Shown one piece after another: positions 16,846 to 25,099 of a stretch of DNA of 64,000 bases. The translations under genes were made by a program, and so were the position numbers. Numbering within the stretch: the first letter of the stretch is position 1; the number at the start of each line of letters is the position of its first letter. A model generated the notes under the pieces. The model was not told where the DNA came from. It was given only the letters and a program-made list of their open reading frames with translations, and made no database searches. The stretch lies in NCBI RefSeq assembly GCF_003751385.1, contig NZ_RJVA01000016.1, positions 1-64,000 on the forward strand. Direction: 5' to 3'. The stretch comes from Desulfosoma caldarium (GTDB taxonomy: Bacteria > Desulfobacterota > Syntrophobacteria > Syntrophobacterales > DSM-9756).

Positions 16846-18036
16846 TCACCTCATGGATCGGGCCTTGTCCATGGCCCTGGCAAAACCCGGCAGGGCTCCT
16901 TCGATGGTTTGATCGTCCACACAATAGGCCAGGCGGAAGTATCCTGGCCCTCCGAAACCACTGCCGGGAACGGCGAGAATCTTTTCATCCACCAGAAGCC
17001 GCACAAAGGTGACATCATCCTTCAAAGGGCTTTGGGGGAAGAGGTAAAAGGCTCCCGGAGGTTCAAAACAAGAGTAGCCTGCGCGCTTCAGGCCATCGAG
17101 TAGCCTATCCCGTTTGGCTCGATAAAGGGATACGTCCACCGATTCTTCAAGAAGGTCCGGCAGGATCCACTGCATGAGCGCCGGAGCGTTGACGAAGCCA
17201 AGAATACGGTTGGCCAAGATGAGCGCTCCCTGCAGGGCCGCTTGATCCTCGGCCTGAGGATGCATGGCGATGTAACCGATTCGCTCCCCGGGCAGTGACA
17301 AGTCCTTGGAAAAGGACGTGGCAATCAGGGCGTTTTCGTAGTACTGAAAAATGGAAGGCGGTTTTTCCGCCGTATAGACAATTTTCCGATAGGGCTCGTC
17401 CGAAACGAGGAAAATGGGATGCCGGGCCGTTCGACTCTTTCGGCGAAGGAGTTCCCCTAATTCCTTTAGCGCATTGGCGTCGTAGATTTGTCCTGTGGGA
17501 TTGTTCGGGGAATTGATGAGGACCACCTTGGTCTTAAGCCCCACAGCGGCGTCAAGAGCGTTCAGGTCCAGAGAGAAATCGGCAGTGGTGGGAACGGTTT
17601 TTAGGCTACCGCCATGATTTTCCGCGTAAAAGCCGTATTCCACAAAAAACGGTGCCGGCACCACCACTTCGTCTCCAGGGTCGAGAAGGGCTTTTAAAAT
17701 CACATTGAGTGCGCCCGCGGCGCCGCATGTCATGATCACATGCTCCGCGCGAAGCGGCGTGCCGTGTTCTCGAGCCAGATACGCCGCCAATCTCTCCCGA
17801 GTTTGCGGTAGCCCGGCGTTGGGCATGTAACTGTGAAGGGACGCCGCCCCGTTGCGAATGATGCGCAGAAGCGCCTCTTTCACCTTAGGGGGTGGTGGCA
17901 GGTTGGGGTTGCCGAGGCTAAAGTCATAAACGTTATCAGCTCCGTGGATCTGCTTCAATCGGGCTCCTTCCTCAAACATTTTGCGAATCCACGAGGCTCG
18001 ATCAATGTAAGTGCGCATCTGATGCGAAATGCCCAT
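16846..18036 (-). CDS. PLP-dependent aminotransferase, class I/II
   Basis: A 396-aa fold-type I aminotransferase. It shows the glycine-rich CGAAGALNVILKALLDPGDEVVVPAPFF region, the NNPTGQIYD motif, the PLP lysine in SFSKDLSLPGERIGYIAM (about residue 240) and a C-terminal Arg in GPGYFRLAYCVDD. The family covers aspartate/alanine-type transaminases; the substrate is not predictable. The C-terminal end is 4 nt ahead of the SPOR-protein start. Confidence 0.9.
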   Translation of the reverse strand: MGISHQMRTYIDRASWIRKMFEEGARLKQIHGADNVYDFSLGNPNLPPPPKVKEALLRIIRNGAASLHSYMPNAGLPQTRERLAAYLAREHGTPLRAEHVIMTCGAAGALNVILKALLDPGDEVVVPAPFFVEYGFYAENHGGSLKTVPTTADFSLDLNALDAAVGLKTKVVLINSPNNPTGQIYDANALKELGELLRRKSRTARHPIFLVSDEPYRKIVYTAEKPPSIFQYYENALIATSFSKDLSLPGERIGYIAMHPQAEDQAALQGALILANRILGFVNAPALMQWILPDLLEESVDVSLYRAKRDRLLDGLKRAGYSCFEPPGAFYLFPQSPLKDDVTFVRLLVDEKILAVPGSGFGGPGYFRLAYCVDDQTIEGALPGFARAMDKARSMR

Positions 18037-18174
18037 GGACTTTTTCCCCCTCCTGTCAATGCGAAACGAGATTCACGAGGTACAGCTAGCAGAATCGTGC
18101 CGTTTCAGCAAGGACACACTAACGTTGCGTCACCGGCTTTCAAGGGCTTTCCAGTGTGTGTCCTTTGCATGGGG

Positions 18175-18714
18175 TTACGGGAAGGCATAAAGGCTCAGGG
18201 TTTCCTTTTTCCATCGGAATACCTGCGCGGGTTTGCAGCCCTTTGGGGAAAAGTGCGGGCCGTAGACCAGAAGAGTCCCGCTCCAGCTCGTCAGTTTTCG
18301 CTCCAACCCGGCCAAGGGTTTGTCGGGGTAAATGTAAAGGACGTCAAAGGAACTGAGTCGAAGATGCTGAAAGTCGGCGCACACAAAGGCTGTTCTGTGC
18401 ATGAGCCCCAAGGCTCGAGCGTTTTCCTGAGCCTCAAAGCACAGGCCCTCGTCCGCCTCGATGCCCACGGCACGGCAAAAAAGGGCCGCGCAGCACACCG
18501 CGACACCATCGCCGCATCCGAGGTCTGCGAACCGGCTGTACCTTTGCAACTTCACCGCATGAAAGAACTCCAGCAGCGCCTGGGGCGAGGCCGTGGCCCA
18601 GACCCCCCGTGGAGTCATCTTGTAGGCGCCTCCCTTTTTTTCATACTCGCGGTGGCGTTGGGAAAAGTGGGCGACGACTCGGGCACAGAGATCTGCCTCG
18701 GGAAACCCGGTCAC
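18175..18714 (-). CDS. SAM-dependent methyltransferase-like protein
   Basis: A 179-aa protein with a class I methyltransferase core: motif I FADLGCGDGVAVCCAALF and an acidic residue ending the second strand (AVGIEADEGLCFEAQENA). GTG 18714 is chosen because it overlaps the stop of the upstream gene as GTGA and gives the N-terminus VTGFPEADLCARVV. The longer frame to 18828 lies inside the upstream gene. Substrate unknown. Confidence 0.7.
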   Translation of the reverse strand: MTGFPEADLCARVVAHFSQRHREYEKKGGAYKMTPRGVWATASPQALLEFFHAVKLQRYSRFADLGCGDGVAVCCAALFCRAVGIEADEGLCFEAQENARALGLMHRTAFVCADFQHLRLSSFDVLYIYPDKPLAGLERKLTSWSGTLLVYGPHFSPKGCKPAQVFRWKKETLSLYAFP

Positions 18715-19520
18715 TTTTTTCCCCCGATGACGCTGCGGTCCTTGTAGATTCCTGCGGGGACTGAGGTGAGCGGAAAGACGAGGCATTTTTGACCTAGGAT
18801 GGTGCCGGGGTTGGTGACGGCGTTGCACCCGATTTCGGTGCCATCTCCGATGATGGCGCCCAGTTTGCGTCGTCCTGTGTCGACGATGCTGCTCTCCGTC
18901 CTGATGCGAATGGCATTGCCTTTGATCTTGAGGTTGGCCAGCTTGGTTCCGGCGCCGAGGTTTACATTTCTGCCCACTATGCTGTCTCCCACATAGGCAA
19001 AATGCCCGGCCTTGGCGCCGTCCAAAAAGATGCTTCCCTTAACTTCCGTCGTATGGCCTACCACGCAGCGGTCCCCCACCAGACAGGTGCCGCGAAGATA
19101 CGCTCCTTGGCGGATCTCCGTGCCGTTCCCGATGATGGTCGGCCCCTTGATCAGCGCTCCCGGCTCCACCACCGTGCCTTTGCCCAGCTGCACGTAAGGG
19201 TCCATGAACACAGACCCGGCATAAAGCACGGTGGCTTCCAGTGTCTCTTGACCCCGGACGCGCACTCGGAAATTTCCCTTCGTCACGTTCCCGCCAAGAA
19301 TTTCGAAACCGTCATACCAGACCCGCCCTTCAAAGAGCACCACCGTTTGAGGAAGCGGCATGCCGTAGGAACTGAGTCCCATGATGGAAGACACAAGGTG
19401 TTGTTCCAAATAGCCTTTGAGGTTCGAGAGGGTTTCCCACACGGGCGCTTCGGCAGGAAAAACGTCGCGATGGGAAAACTCCTGAAGGTCAAAGAGCGTG
19501 GTGGCTTTCAGTCTTTCCAT
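18711..19520 (-). CDS. Left-handed beta-helix protein, GlmU-like
   Basis: A 269-aa protein whose central and C-terminal part is a run of hexapeptide repeats (GKGTVVEPGALIKGPTIIGNGTEI ... VGRNVNLGAGTKLANL ... GDGTEIGCNAVTNPGTILG), as in the acetyltransferase half of GlmU and other sugar-phosphate nucleotidylyltransferases. It lacks the nucleotidyltransferase domain. A sugar N-acyltransferase or a structural role is possible. It overlaps the downstream methyltransferase by 4 nt and lies 3 nt after the CoA-binding protein, so this is an operon. Confidence 0.78.
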   Translation of the reverse strand: MERLKATTLFDLQEFSHRDVFPAEAPVWETLSNLKGYLEQHLVSSIMGLSSYGMPLPQTVVLFEGRVWYDGFEILGGNVTKGNFRVRVRGQETLEATVLYAGSVFMDPYVQLGKGTVVEPGALIKGPTIIGNGTEIRQGAYLRGTCLVGDRCVVGHTTEVKGSIFLDGAKAGHFAYVGDSIVGRNVNLGAGTKLANLKIKGNAIRIRTESSIVDTGRRKLGAIIGDGTEIGCNAVTNPGTILGQKCLVFPLTSVPAGIYKDRSVIGGKK

Positions 19521-19523
19521 GGC

Positions 19524-19967
19524 TTATTCCTTGTGCGTGGCGAAGTGCCTGGAATGTTCAATCTTGATGCACTTGTTCATGACCACCTGCATGCCGGCCT
19601 GTCGCGCTTTTTCAGCAGAGGCGTTGTGGCACAAACCCAGCTGCATCCACACCGCCTTGGCCCCCACGTCGATGGCTTCGTCCACGATGCCGGGAATGGC
19701 TTCGATGTTTCGAAAGATGTTCACAATGTCCACAGGCACGGGCACCGATTTGAGGTCCGGGTAACAGGGTTCTCCGAGGACCTCCTTGTACTTGGGGTTG
19801 ACCGGAATCATGGTGTAGCCGTGTTCTTTGAGGTAACGGGCCACCTTGTGACTGTCCCGATCTTCCTTGTGGGACACCCCCACCACGGCGATGGTTTGGG
19901 CCCTTTGCAGAAGTTCCTTGATTTCGGGATCGGGCAGATTTTCACGGGGTATTTCACATTCGGCCAT
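19524..19967 (-). CDS. CoA-binding domain protein (YccU family)
   Basis: A 147-aa Rossmann-fold protein of the YccU/CoA-binding family: AQTIAVVGVSHKEDRDSHKVARYL (residues about 25-48), the VNPKYKEVLGEPCYPDL motif, and the Cys-His-containing AVWMQLGLCHNASAEKARQAGMQVVMNKCIKIEH. The start at ATG 19967 has an AAGGAGGTG site. The ORF extends further upstream, over the end of the peptidase gene, but without a site. The physiological role of the family is unclear. Confidence 0.88.
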   Translation of the reverse strand: MAECEIPRENLPDPEIKELLQRAQTIAVVGVSHKEDRDSHKVARYLKEHGYTMIPVNPKYKEVLGEPCYPDLKSVPVPVDIVNIFRNIEAIPGIVDEAIDVGAKAVWMQLGLCHNASAEKARQAGMQVVMNKCIKIEHSRHFATHKE

Positions 19968-19995
19968 GGAACACCTCCTTTTCCCTTGGGACTTC

Positions 19996-21123
19996 TCAAA
20001 TATGCTCCAACGATGCATCGAGAAACCAGTCATTTCGGCTGAGACACTCGCAGCCGTTGGCGGTCACTCGAACCATATTTTCCAAGCGTACCCCTCCGAG
20101 GCCTGAGATGTAGATTCCCGGTTCCACGGTGAGCACCATGTTTTCTTGAAGCACGACGGATGTTTTTTTTCCGTATCCTGGTTTTTCATGCACGGCAAGT
20201 CCAATACCGTGCCCGAGGCCATGGCCGAAGGCGGCGCCGTAGCCCGCGCGATCGATGAGCCCTCGAGCCACACCGTCCACATCATGGGAATCCACGCCAG
20301 CTCGAATGGCTTCCATGGCCGCCCGCTGCGCGTCCCGCACAATGCGGTAGATGTCCTTGAGCTTTTGAGGAGCCTTTGGCCCAAGCCATGTGCGGGTCAT
20401 GTCCGAGCAATAGAGCTTGTACCTGGCTCCCAGGTCCACAATGACGGCGTCTTCGTCCGTGATGCGCCGATTTGTTGGGACTGCGTGAGGTAAAGCACTG
20501 TTGGGGCCGGAAGCTACAATGGGCGGAAAAGAGACCGCCTCCGCTCCCGCTTCTCGAAGTCCCTTTTCAATGGCCCAGGCCACGTCCCTTTCCGTTCGCC
20601 CCGAAACCATCTCCTGCCAAATCTGATCAAAAACCATTTCGGTCAGGCGCAGAGCCTGGCGCATGCTTTCAATTTCTGAGTCCGTTTTGACCATGCGCAT
20701 CTTTTCCACCAGAGCCTCTTCCCCCCACAGTTCCCCTTGAGGGCACACGTCCCGCAGGGCCGTCTCCAGCTGCCGAAACCGTTCCCATGTCAGGTGGTGC
20801 CCTTCCACACCCATTCGGCGTGTGTGAAAAGAGCGCAGAAGATCGGGCAGCACCTGCTCCCAGCCTTCTCGATAGGTGACCAGCTCGTAGCCCTGAGCTT
20901 CCGAAGCGGCCTGTTCCTCGTAGCGAAAGTCTGTGAGCAGAACCTGGCGGTCCATGCCGATGAGAAGTTGACCGGAACTTTCAATTAGGTTCATGTCTTC
21001 GGCGCGAAAGCCGCTGAGGTAGTAGCGGTTTTCCGGTACCGTGATGAGCATGGTGTCCAGGGCGAGAGTTTCCATGGTGGTTCTGAGGGCATGAAGACGG
21101 GAGGCGAAAGGTTCTGAAATCAT
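19996..21123 (-). CDS. M24-family Xaa-Pro aminopeptidase
   Basis: A 375-aa metallopeptidase of the pita-bread fold that removes N-terminal residues ahead of proline. The five metal ligands are visible in order: D in VIVDLGARYKLYCSDMTRTW (two Asp), H in GHGLGHGIGLAVHE, E in LTVEPGIYI and E in VRLENMVRV. The N-terminal creatinase-like domain is present (residues 1-135). It is first in the minus-strand run with the CoA-binding, beta-helix and methyltransferase genes. Confidence 0.92.
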   Translation of the reverse strand: MISEPFASRLHALRTTMETLALDTMLITVPENRYYLSGFRAEDMNLIESSGQLLIGMDRQVLLTDFRYEEQAASEAQGYELVTYREGWEQVLPDLLRSFHTRRMGVEGHHLTWERFRQLETALRDVCPQGELWGEEALVEKMRMVKTDSEIESMRQALRLTEMVFDQIWQEMVSGRTERDVAWAIEKGLREAGAEAVSFPPIVASGPNSALPHAVPTNRRITDEDAVIVDLGARYKLYCSDMTRTWLGPKAPQKLKDIYRIVRDAQRAAMEAIRAGVDSHDVDGVARGLIDRAGYGAAFGHGLGHGIGLAVHEKPGYGKKTSVVLQENMVLTVEPGIYISGLGGVRLENMVRVTANGCECLSRNDWFLDASLEHI

Positions 21124-21358
21124 GAGGCTCCTTTCTTTGTTTTTTTAGTAAAAACAAGAGTATGAGTGGGTGTGCGCTCTTTTTGAAATGTGTCCATTTG
21201 GAACGCGCCATCCAGGGCCAGAAAGGTCTTGGGTTTCGAGGTGTCTTGACAGAACCTTTCGGCTCCTTTAAGCAGAGCTGTCTGGACGTTTATCCTCAAA
21301 TGTGACGTTGACCCATTTCAGCCCCTTAAAAAAGCAAAGGGCTCTTGAGGGTTCAGCC

Positions 21359-21811
21359 ATGTATGCACGCATGCTCGTTTTACGCTTTCCCAAAGAGATT
21401 GTCGACAAGCCCATCGTGACCAATCTCGTACGCAATTACAACCTTTCCTTTAACATTCTCAAGGCGCAAATCTTTCCGCGCAAGGAAGGCCTCATGGTCA
21501 TGGAACTACGGGGCAACCGAAGAGACTACGAGCGGGGCCTGCAGTATCTGAAAGACATCGGGGTCATTGTGGAATCCATTGCGCAGGGAATTCGCCGAGA
21601 CGAAGAAAAATGTTACCAGTGCGGTGCCTGCACGGCGGTGTGCCCTACGGGAGCGCTTTACATCAAGAGGCCCGAAATGGAAGTTCTGTTTGATTCGGAA
21701 CGGTGCAGCGCCTGCGAGCTGTGCGTCAAGACATGTCCGTCGCGCGCCATGATCGTGCTTTTTGACCAGAAAATGACCCTGGAAGATGACGATCCCAGGC
21801 ATCAAGCATAG
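21359..21811 (+). CDS. NIL-domain ferredoxin
   Basis: A 150-aa protein. Residues 1-75 form a NIL domain (the ACT-like domain found at the C-terminus of MetN), for example MVMELRGNRRDYERGLQYLKDIGVIVE. Two 4Fe-4S motifs follow: CYQCGACTAVCPTGAL and CSACELCVKTCPSRAM. ATG 21359 (MYARMLVL) has a GAGG site and is preferred to the ATG/GTG at 21302. Proteins of this build are known in anaerobes to support homocysteine formation with a COG1900 partner. Here the neighbours are nifU, mnmA and mtaB, so a role in sulfur or electron supply for Fe-S or thio-tRNA synthesis is the local inference. A possible promoter (TTGACA at 21246, weak -10) lies upstream. Confidence 0.87.
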   Translation: MYARMLVLRFPKEIVDKPIVTNLVRNYNLSFNILKAQIFPRKEGLMVMELRGNRRDYERGLQYLKDIGVIVESIAQGIRRDEEKCYQCGACTAVCPTGALYIKRPEMEVLFDSERCSACELCVKTCPSRAMIVLFDQKMTLEDDDPRHQA

Positions 21812-21850
21812 GTTGGCGGCATAAAACCCACTTCAAGGAGGGTTCACCCC

Positions 21851-22342
21851 ATGAACTACAGCGACATTGTCATGGACCACTTTATGAACCCGAGAAACGT
21901 CGGTGAATTGGAAAATCCCGACGGCATCGGGCAAATCGGTAACGTGAACTGTGGTGACATCATGCGCATGACCATCCAGGTGAAAGACAACCGCATCGCC
22001 GACGTCAAATTTAAAACCTTTGGATGCGGTGCCGCCATCGCCGTCAGTTCCATGGTCACCGAGATGGCCAAGGGAAAAACCTTGGAAGAGGCCGTTCGCA
22101 TCAACCAGGATGAGGTGGCTCGAGCCCTGGGAGGGCTTCCGGAAAAGAAACTCCATTGTTCCAATTTGGGCACGGACGCCCTCAAGGCCGCCGTAAACGA
22201 CTATTGGAGAAAAAACGGGCACCCGGAAAAGGTGGTGCCTCTGGAAGACGAGCACTTGGAGCAGGAAGCAGAACCGCAGCATGCGTGTTGCCATAGCCCT
22301 GAGCGGGGGAATGGACAGTCTGAGGGCCGCATGGCTTCTTAA
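21851..22342 (+). CDS. nifU: Fe-S cluster scaffold protein, IscU/NifU N-domain
   Basis: A 163-aa scaffold with the three cluster-ligand cysteines of IscU/NifU: C34 in NVNCGDIMRM, C59 in FGCGAAIA and C103 in LHCSNLGTDA, and the conserved Asp in GD. It assembles nascent Fe-S clusters for transfer. The ferredoxin and C-terminal domains of full NifU are missing. The LPPVK-type chaperone-binding motif is replaced by LPEKK. The last 20 codons overlap the mnmA gene in another frame; this tail (HACCHSPERGNGQ) is rich in Cys/His. No cysteine desulfurase gene is adjacent. It begins with an AAGGAGG site. Confidence 0.92.
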   Translation: MNYSDIVMDHFMNPRNVGELENPDGIGQIGNVNCGDIMRMTIQVKDNRIADVKFKTFGCGAAIAVSSMVTEMAKGKTLEEAVRINQDEVARALGGLPEKKLHCSNLGTDALKAAVNDYWRKNGHPEKVVPLEDEHLEQEAEPQHACCHSPERGNGQSEGRMAS

Positions 22343-23363
22343 GGAGGCCGGCCATGAGGTCATGGCCTTTCACATGCGGCTTCCTACCTTCGGCTTGGCG
22401 GATACCGCCGAAACCGACCGGCACAGGGAATCCCGCCTTCAAGTTCTGGCGCAAAGGCTGGATATCCCTCTTTTTGTGGTGGACTGCCGCGAAACTTTTT
22501 TCCAGAAGGTCATCAACCCTTTTCTTCGAGCCTACGCAGAGGGGCTCACGCCAAATCCCTGCGTTTTGTGCAACCCGACCATCAAGTTCGGCTATCTGCT
22601 TCAGCAGGCTCTCAAGGCCGGAGCCGACAAATTGGCTACCGGCCATTATGTGCGCTTGAAGGCTCCTGAAAGGCCCGCTGAGCGCTACGCTTTGCTGAGT
22701 GGCGCCGATGCGCGAAAGGATCAATCCTACTTTCTTTACGGGTTGAGCCAGGAGCAATTGGCTCGCGCCCTTTTTCCTCTCGGCAATGAAACCAAGGAAT
22801 CCACACGACTCTGGGTTCGCACCTACGGCTTTGACGCGCTTCTTCACGAAGAAAGCCAGGAAATTTGCTTTATTGCGTCGGGCGACTATCGGCGTTTTGT
22901 GGAGGAATATTGGCCGCAGGCCACGCTCCATGCCGAAGGGCCGGTTCGAGACACTTCAGGGGCTTACATTGGTCGTCACAAAGGTCTTTATCGTTACACG
23001 GTGGGACAGCGCCGAGGCATTGATATTCCGTCCACAGCCCCCTATTACGTCCTGGCGTTGGATCCGAAAACCAACACCTTGTGGGTCGGTCGGGCCCGGG
23101 ACCTACTGGCTTCGGAAGCCCTTGTGGGCCAACTGAACTGGGTTTCCATCGACCCGCCCTCGAAACCCCTTCGAGCTTTCGTGCGCCTTCGCTATCAGCA
23201 TCGTGCGGCTCCGGCCGTGATTCTTCCTCAGTCGAATGGTACGGTGCGCGTGCGCTTTGAAGCGCCACAGCGGGCTGTCACGCCGGGGCAGGCCGCCGTC
23301 TTTTACGATGGAAGCACGGTCCTGGGCGGCGGTGTGTTGCAGAAAAATTCAGGGGAGATTTGA
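22281..23363 (+). CDS. mnmA: tRNA-specific 2-thiouridylase MnmA
   Basis: A 360-aa enzyme that installs s2U at position 34 of tRNA Lys/Glu/Gln. It opens with the PP-loop ALSGGMDSL (residues 6-14), so the ATG at 22281 within nifU must be the start, giving a 62-nt overlap. Sulfur-transfer cysteines are C97 and C196 (QEICFIASGD); a further Cys, C94, makes a C-x2-C + C set (TPNPCVLCNPTIKFG), the arrangement found in cluster-dependent MnmA/TtuA-type enzymes. The GHYVR, DQSYFLYGL and C-terminal beta-barrel motifs are normal. It is coupled to nifU and mtaB. Confidence 0.94.
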   Translation: MRVAIALSGGMDSLRAAWLLKEAGHEVMAFHMRLPTFGLADTAETDRHRESRLQVLAQRLDIPLFVVDCRETFFQKVINPFLRAYAEGLTPNPCVLCNPTIKFGYLLQQALKAGADKLATGHYVRLKAPERPAERYALLSGADARKDQSYFLYGLSQEQLARALFPLGNETKESTRLWVRTYGFDALLHEESQEICFIASGDYRRFVEEYWPQATLHAEGPVRDTSGAYIGRHKGLYRYTVGQRRGIDIPSTAPYYVLALDPKTNTLWVGRARDLLASEALVGQLNWVSIDPPSKPLRAFVRLRYQHRAAPAVILPQSNGTVRVRFEAPQRAVTPGQAAVFYDGSTVLGGGVLQKNSGEI

Positions 23364-23368
23364 GATTC

Positions 23369-24670
23369 ATGCGGTTCGCTTTGGAGACACTGGGTTGCAA
23401 GGTTAACCAGTACGAGAGTTCGGCCTTTTTTGAAAGCCTGACTCGAGCTGGTTGGCAGCCCGTGCCTTTTTCCGCCAGAGCCGATCTCTACATCGTGCAC
23501 AGTTGCGCGGTCACCAACAAGGCCTCATACCAGACGCGGCAGCTTGTGCGCCGTGCCTCACGCACGAATCCCAAGGCGCACATCGCCGTGGTGGGCTGTG
23601 ATGCGCAAATCCACCGGGATCGGTATGCTCAGGAACGCCTGGCCACCCATATCGTGGGCACCGAGGAAAAGTTTCAACTGCTCTCCTGGTTGAAAAAGCC
23701 GGGTTCATTGCATGAGCCCTGTGTCGCCGTCGGAGATGCTCGGCGCTACGGTCCCTTGGAACCCCTTCCCGTGACGAACATGCTGGGCGATCGCAGCCGA
23801 GCCTTTCTCAAGGTTCAGGATGGATGCGACGCCTTTTGTAGCTACTGCATCGTCCCGTTCAGTCGAGGGCGCAGCCGAAGCCTCGAAACCTCGGAAGTGA
23901 TTCGGCAATTGGAGCGGCTGATCTCTGCTGGATATCGGGAAGTGGTCTTGACGGGTATTCATCTGGGGCAATGGGGCCTGGACCTGGGTGTGGACGGCCT
24001 GGGCGAACTCCTAAAGGCCATGGACAAAGTGCGCCATTCCGCAAGGATTCGCCTCAGCTCTTTGGAACCTAAAGAAATCACCGGCAATCTTCTTCAAGCG
24101 CTCACCACCTATACCTGGATTTGCCCCCATTTTCATCTGCCGTTGCAGAGCGGCGATGGGGAGATTCTCGCCGCCATGGGCCGGCCTTACGGCCCCGAAG
24201 AATATGCCGACACGGTGCAGACCCTGCACAAAATATTTCCCCATGCGGCTTTTGGAGCTGACGTCATCGTGGGATTTCCCGGAGAGACGGACGCGCATTT
24301 TTCGCGCACGGTGCGGCTTTTGGAATCCTTGCCTGTGACCTACCTTCATGTGTTCCCGTACTCCCCGCGGCCTGGAACGCAAGCGGCCGCCATGAAGGGT
24401 CGGGCCGTGGGCGACGTGCTCAAGGGGCGAGCGCGCGTGCTGCGGGATCTGGGCCGGCGCAAAAAAAGGGCCTTTCAGCAACGTTTTGTGGGGGCGGTAC
24501 TTGAAGTTTTAGTGGAAAACGCTCTGCCATCCAATCTCTGGAAAGGGACGTCGGAGAACTACCTCACGATCCATTTTTCCACAAAACACCCAGTGGCACC
24601 GGGCCGTCTCGTGCGGGTTCGCGTGAATCGGTTGACCGACGCCGGCCTCTTTGGCACCATTTTGGATTGA
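23369..24670 (+). CDS. mtaB: tRNA t6A37 methylthiotransferase MtaB
   Basis: A 433-aa radical-SAM enzyme that converts t6A37 to ms2t6A37. The N-terminal MTTase domain opens with FALETLGCKVNQYES and has the further cluster cysteines in HSCAVTN and VVGCDAQ. The radical-SAM triad is CDAFCSYCIVPFSRG (about residues 153-167), and a TRAM-like segment is at the C-terminus. KVNQYES is the MtaB signature rather than that of MiaB. ATG 23369 has an AGGGGAG site; TTG 23360 is an alternative. It binds two 4Fe-4S clusters and lies directly after mnmA. Confidence 0.94.
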   Translation: MRFALETLGCKVNQYESSAFFESLTRAGWQPVPFSARADLYIVHSCAVTNKASYQTRQLVRRASRTNPKAHIAVVGCDAQIHRDRYAQERLATHIVGTEEKFQLLSWLKKPGSLHEPCVAVGDARRYGPLEPLPVTNMLGDRSRAFLKVQDGCDAFCSYCIVPFSRGRSRSLETSEVIRQLERLISAGYREVVLTGIHLGQWGLDLGVDGLGELLKAMDKVRHSARIRLSSLEPKEITGNLLQALTTYTWICPHFHLPLQSGDGEILAAMGRPYGPEEYADTVQTLHKIFPHAAFGADVIVGFPGETDAHFSRTVRLLESLPVTYLHVFPYSPRPGTQAAAMKGRAVGDVLKGRARVLRDLGRRKKRAFQQRFVGAVLEVLVENALPSNLWKGTSENYLTIHFSTKHPVAPGRLVRVRVNRLTDAGLFGTILD

Positions 24671-24903
24671 CCCAAAAGCTCTTCACCCCCGGCCACGGCA
24701 TAAGGCATAATCGCGGCGAACAAGCAAGTCTCCTATTAAAGCTCTTGAGGTGCATGCCTTTGTAACGGACGGCAAGCCGCTCAACCGAAATGACACTCCA
24801 CGTTCTATCCCATCGCTGTCGCCAGGGCCTCAGAAACACCTTTCGAGTGGGATATGCCTGCACCCCGAGCAAAAGCCCGGAAGGCCCAGATGGTGGGTGA
24901 TAG

Positions 24904-24923
24904 ACTCCCGCTTGCGCGGGAGT
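24904..24923. repeat. REP-like palindrome, copy 1
   Basis: Palindrome ACTCCCGCTTGCGCGGGAGT followed by GACGA. It is the first of three related hairpins in the 429-nt gap after mtaB, all carrying a CCCGC/GCGGG core followed by a GTGACG-like end. This is a typical dispersed REP-type element of bacterial intergenic regions. Confidence 0.75.
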
Positions 24924-24966
24924 GACGATTGGGTGTTGTTCCACGGAAAAGGCAAAACGCGGATGG

Positions 24967-24990
24967 GTTCCCGTTTACGCGGGAGTGACG
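24967..24990. repeat. REP-like palindrome, copy 2
   Basis: GTTCCCGTTTACGCGGGAGTGACG, the second copy, in the same orientation and 63 nt from the first. The loop is changed from CTTGC to TTTAC. Confidence 0.7.
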
Positions 24991-25050
24991 AGGGCAGTGA
25001 CAAAGGCCATGGTGATGCTCGGTTCGGGACGCAATGGCCGATGATCTATA

Positions 25051-25074
25051 GACTCCCACTCGCGCGGGCGTAAC
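25051..25074. repeat. REP-like palindrome, copy 3
   Basis: GACTCCCACTCGCGCGGGCG followed by TAAC, the third and most degenerate copy, 84 nt from the second. The rest of the 24671-25099 gap shows no gene. Confidence 0.6.
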
Positions 25075-25099
25075 AGTTGGGAGGGATCTTCATGGCGTC

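Noticed and set aside
19002-20042. 346-aa plus-strand frame
   Set aside because: Antisense to three real genes (beta-helix, CoA-binding, M24); no ribosome site and no family.
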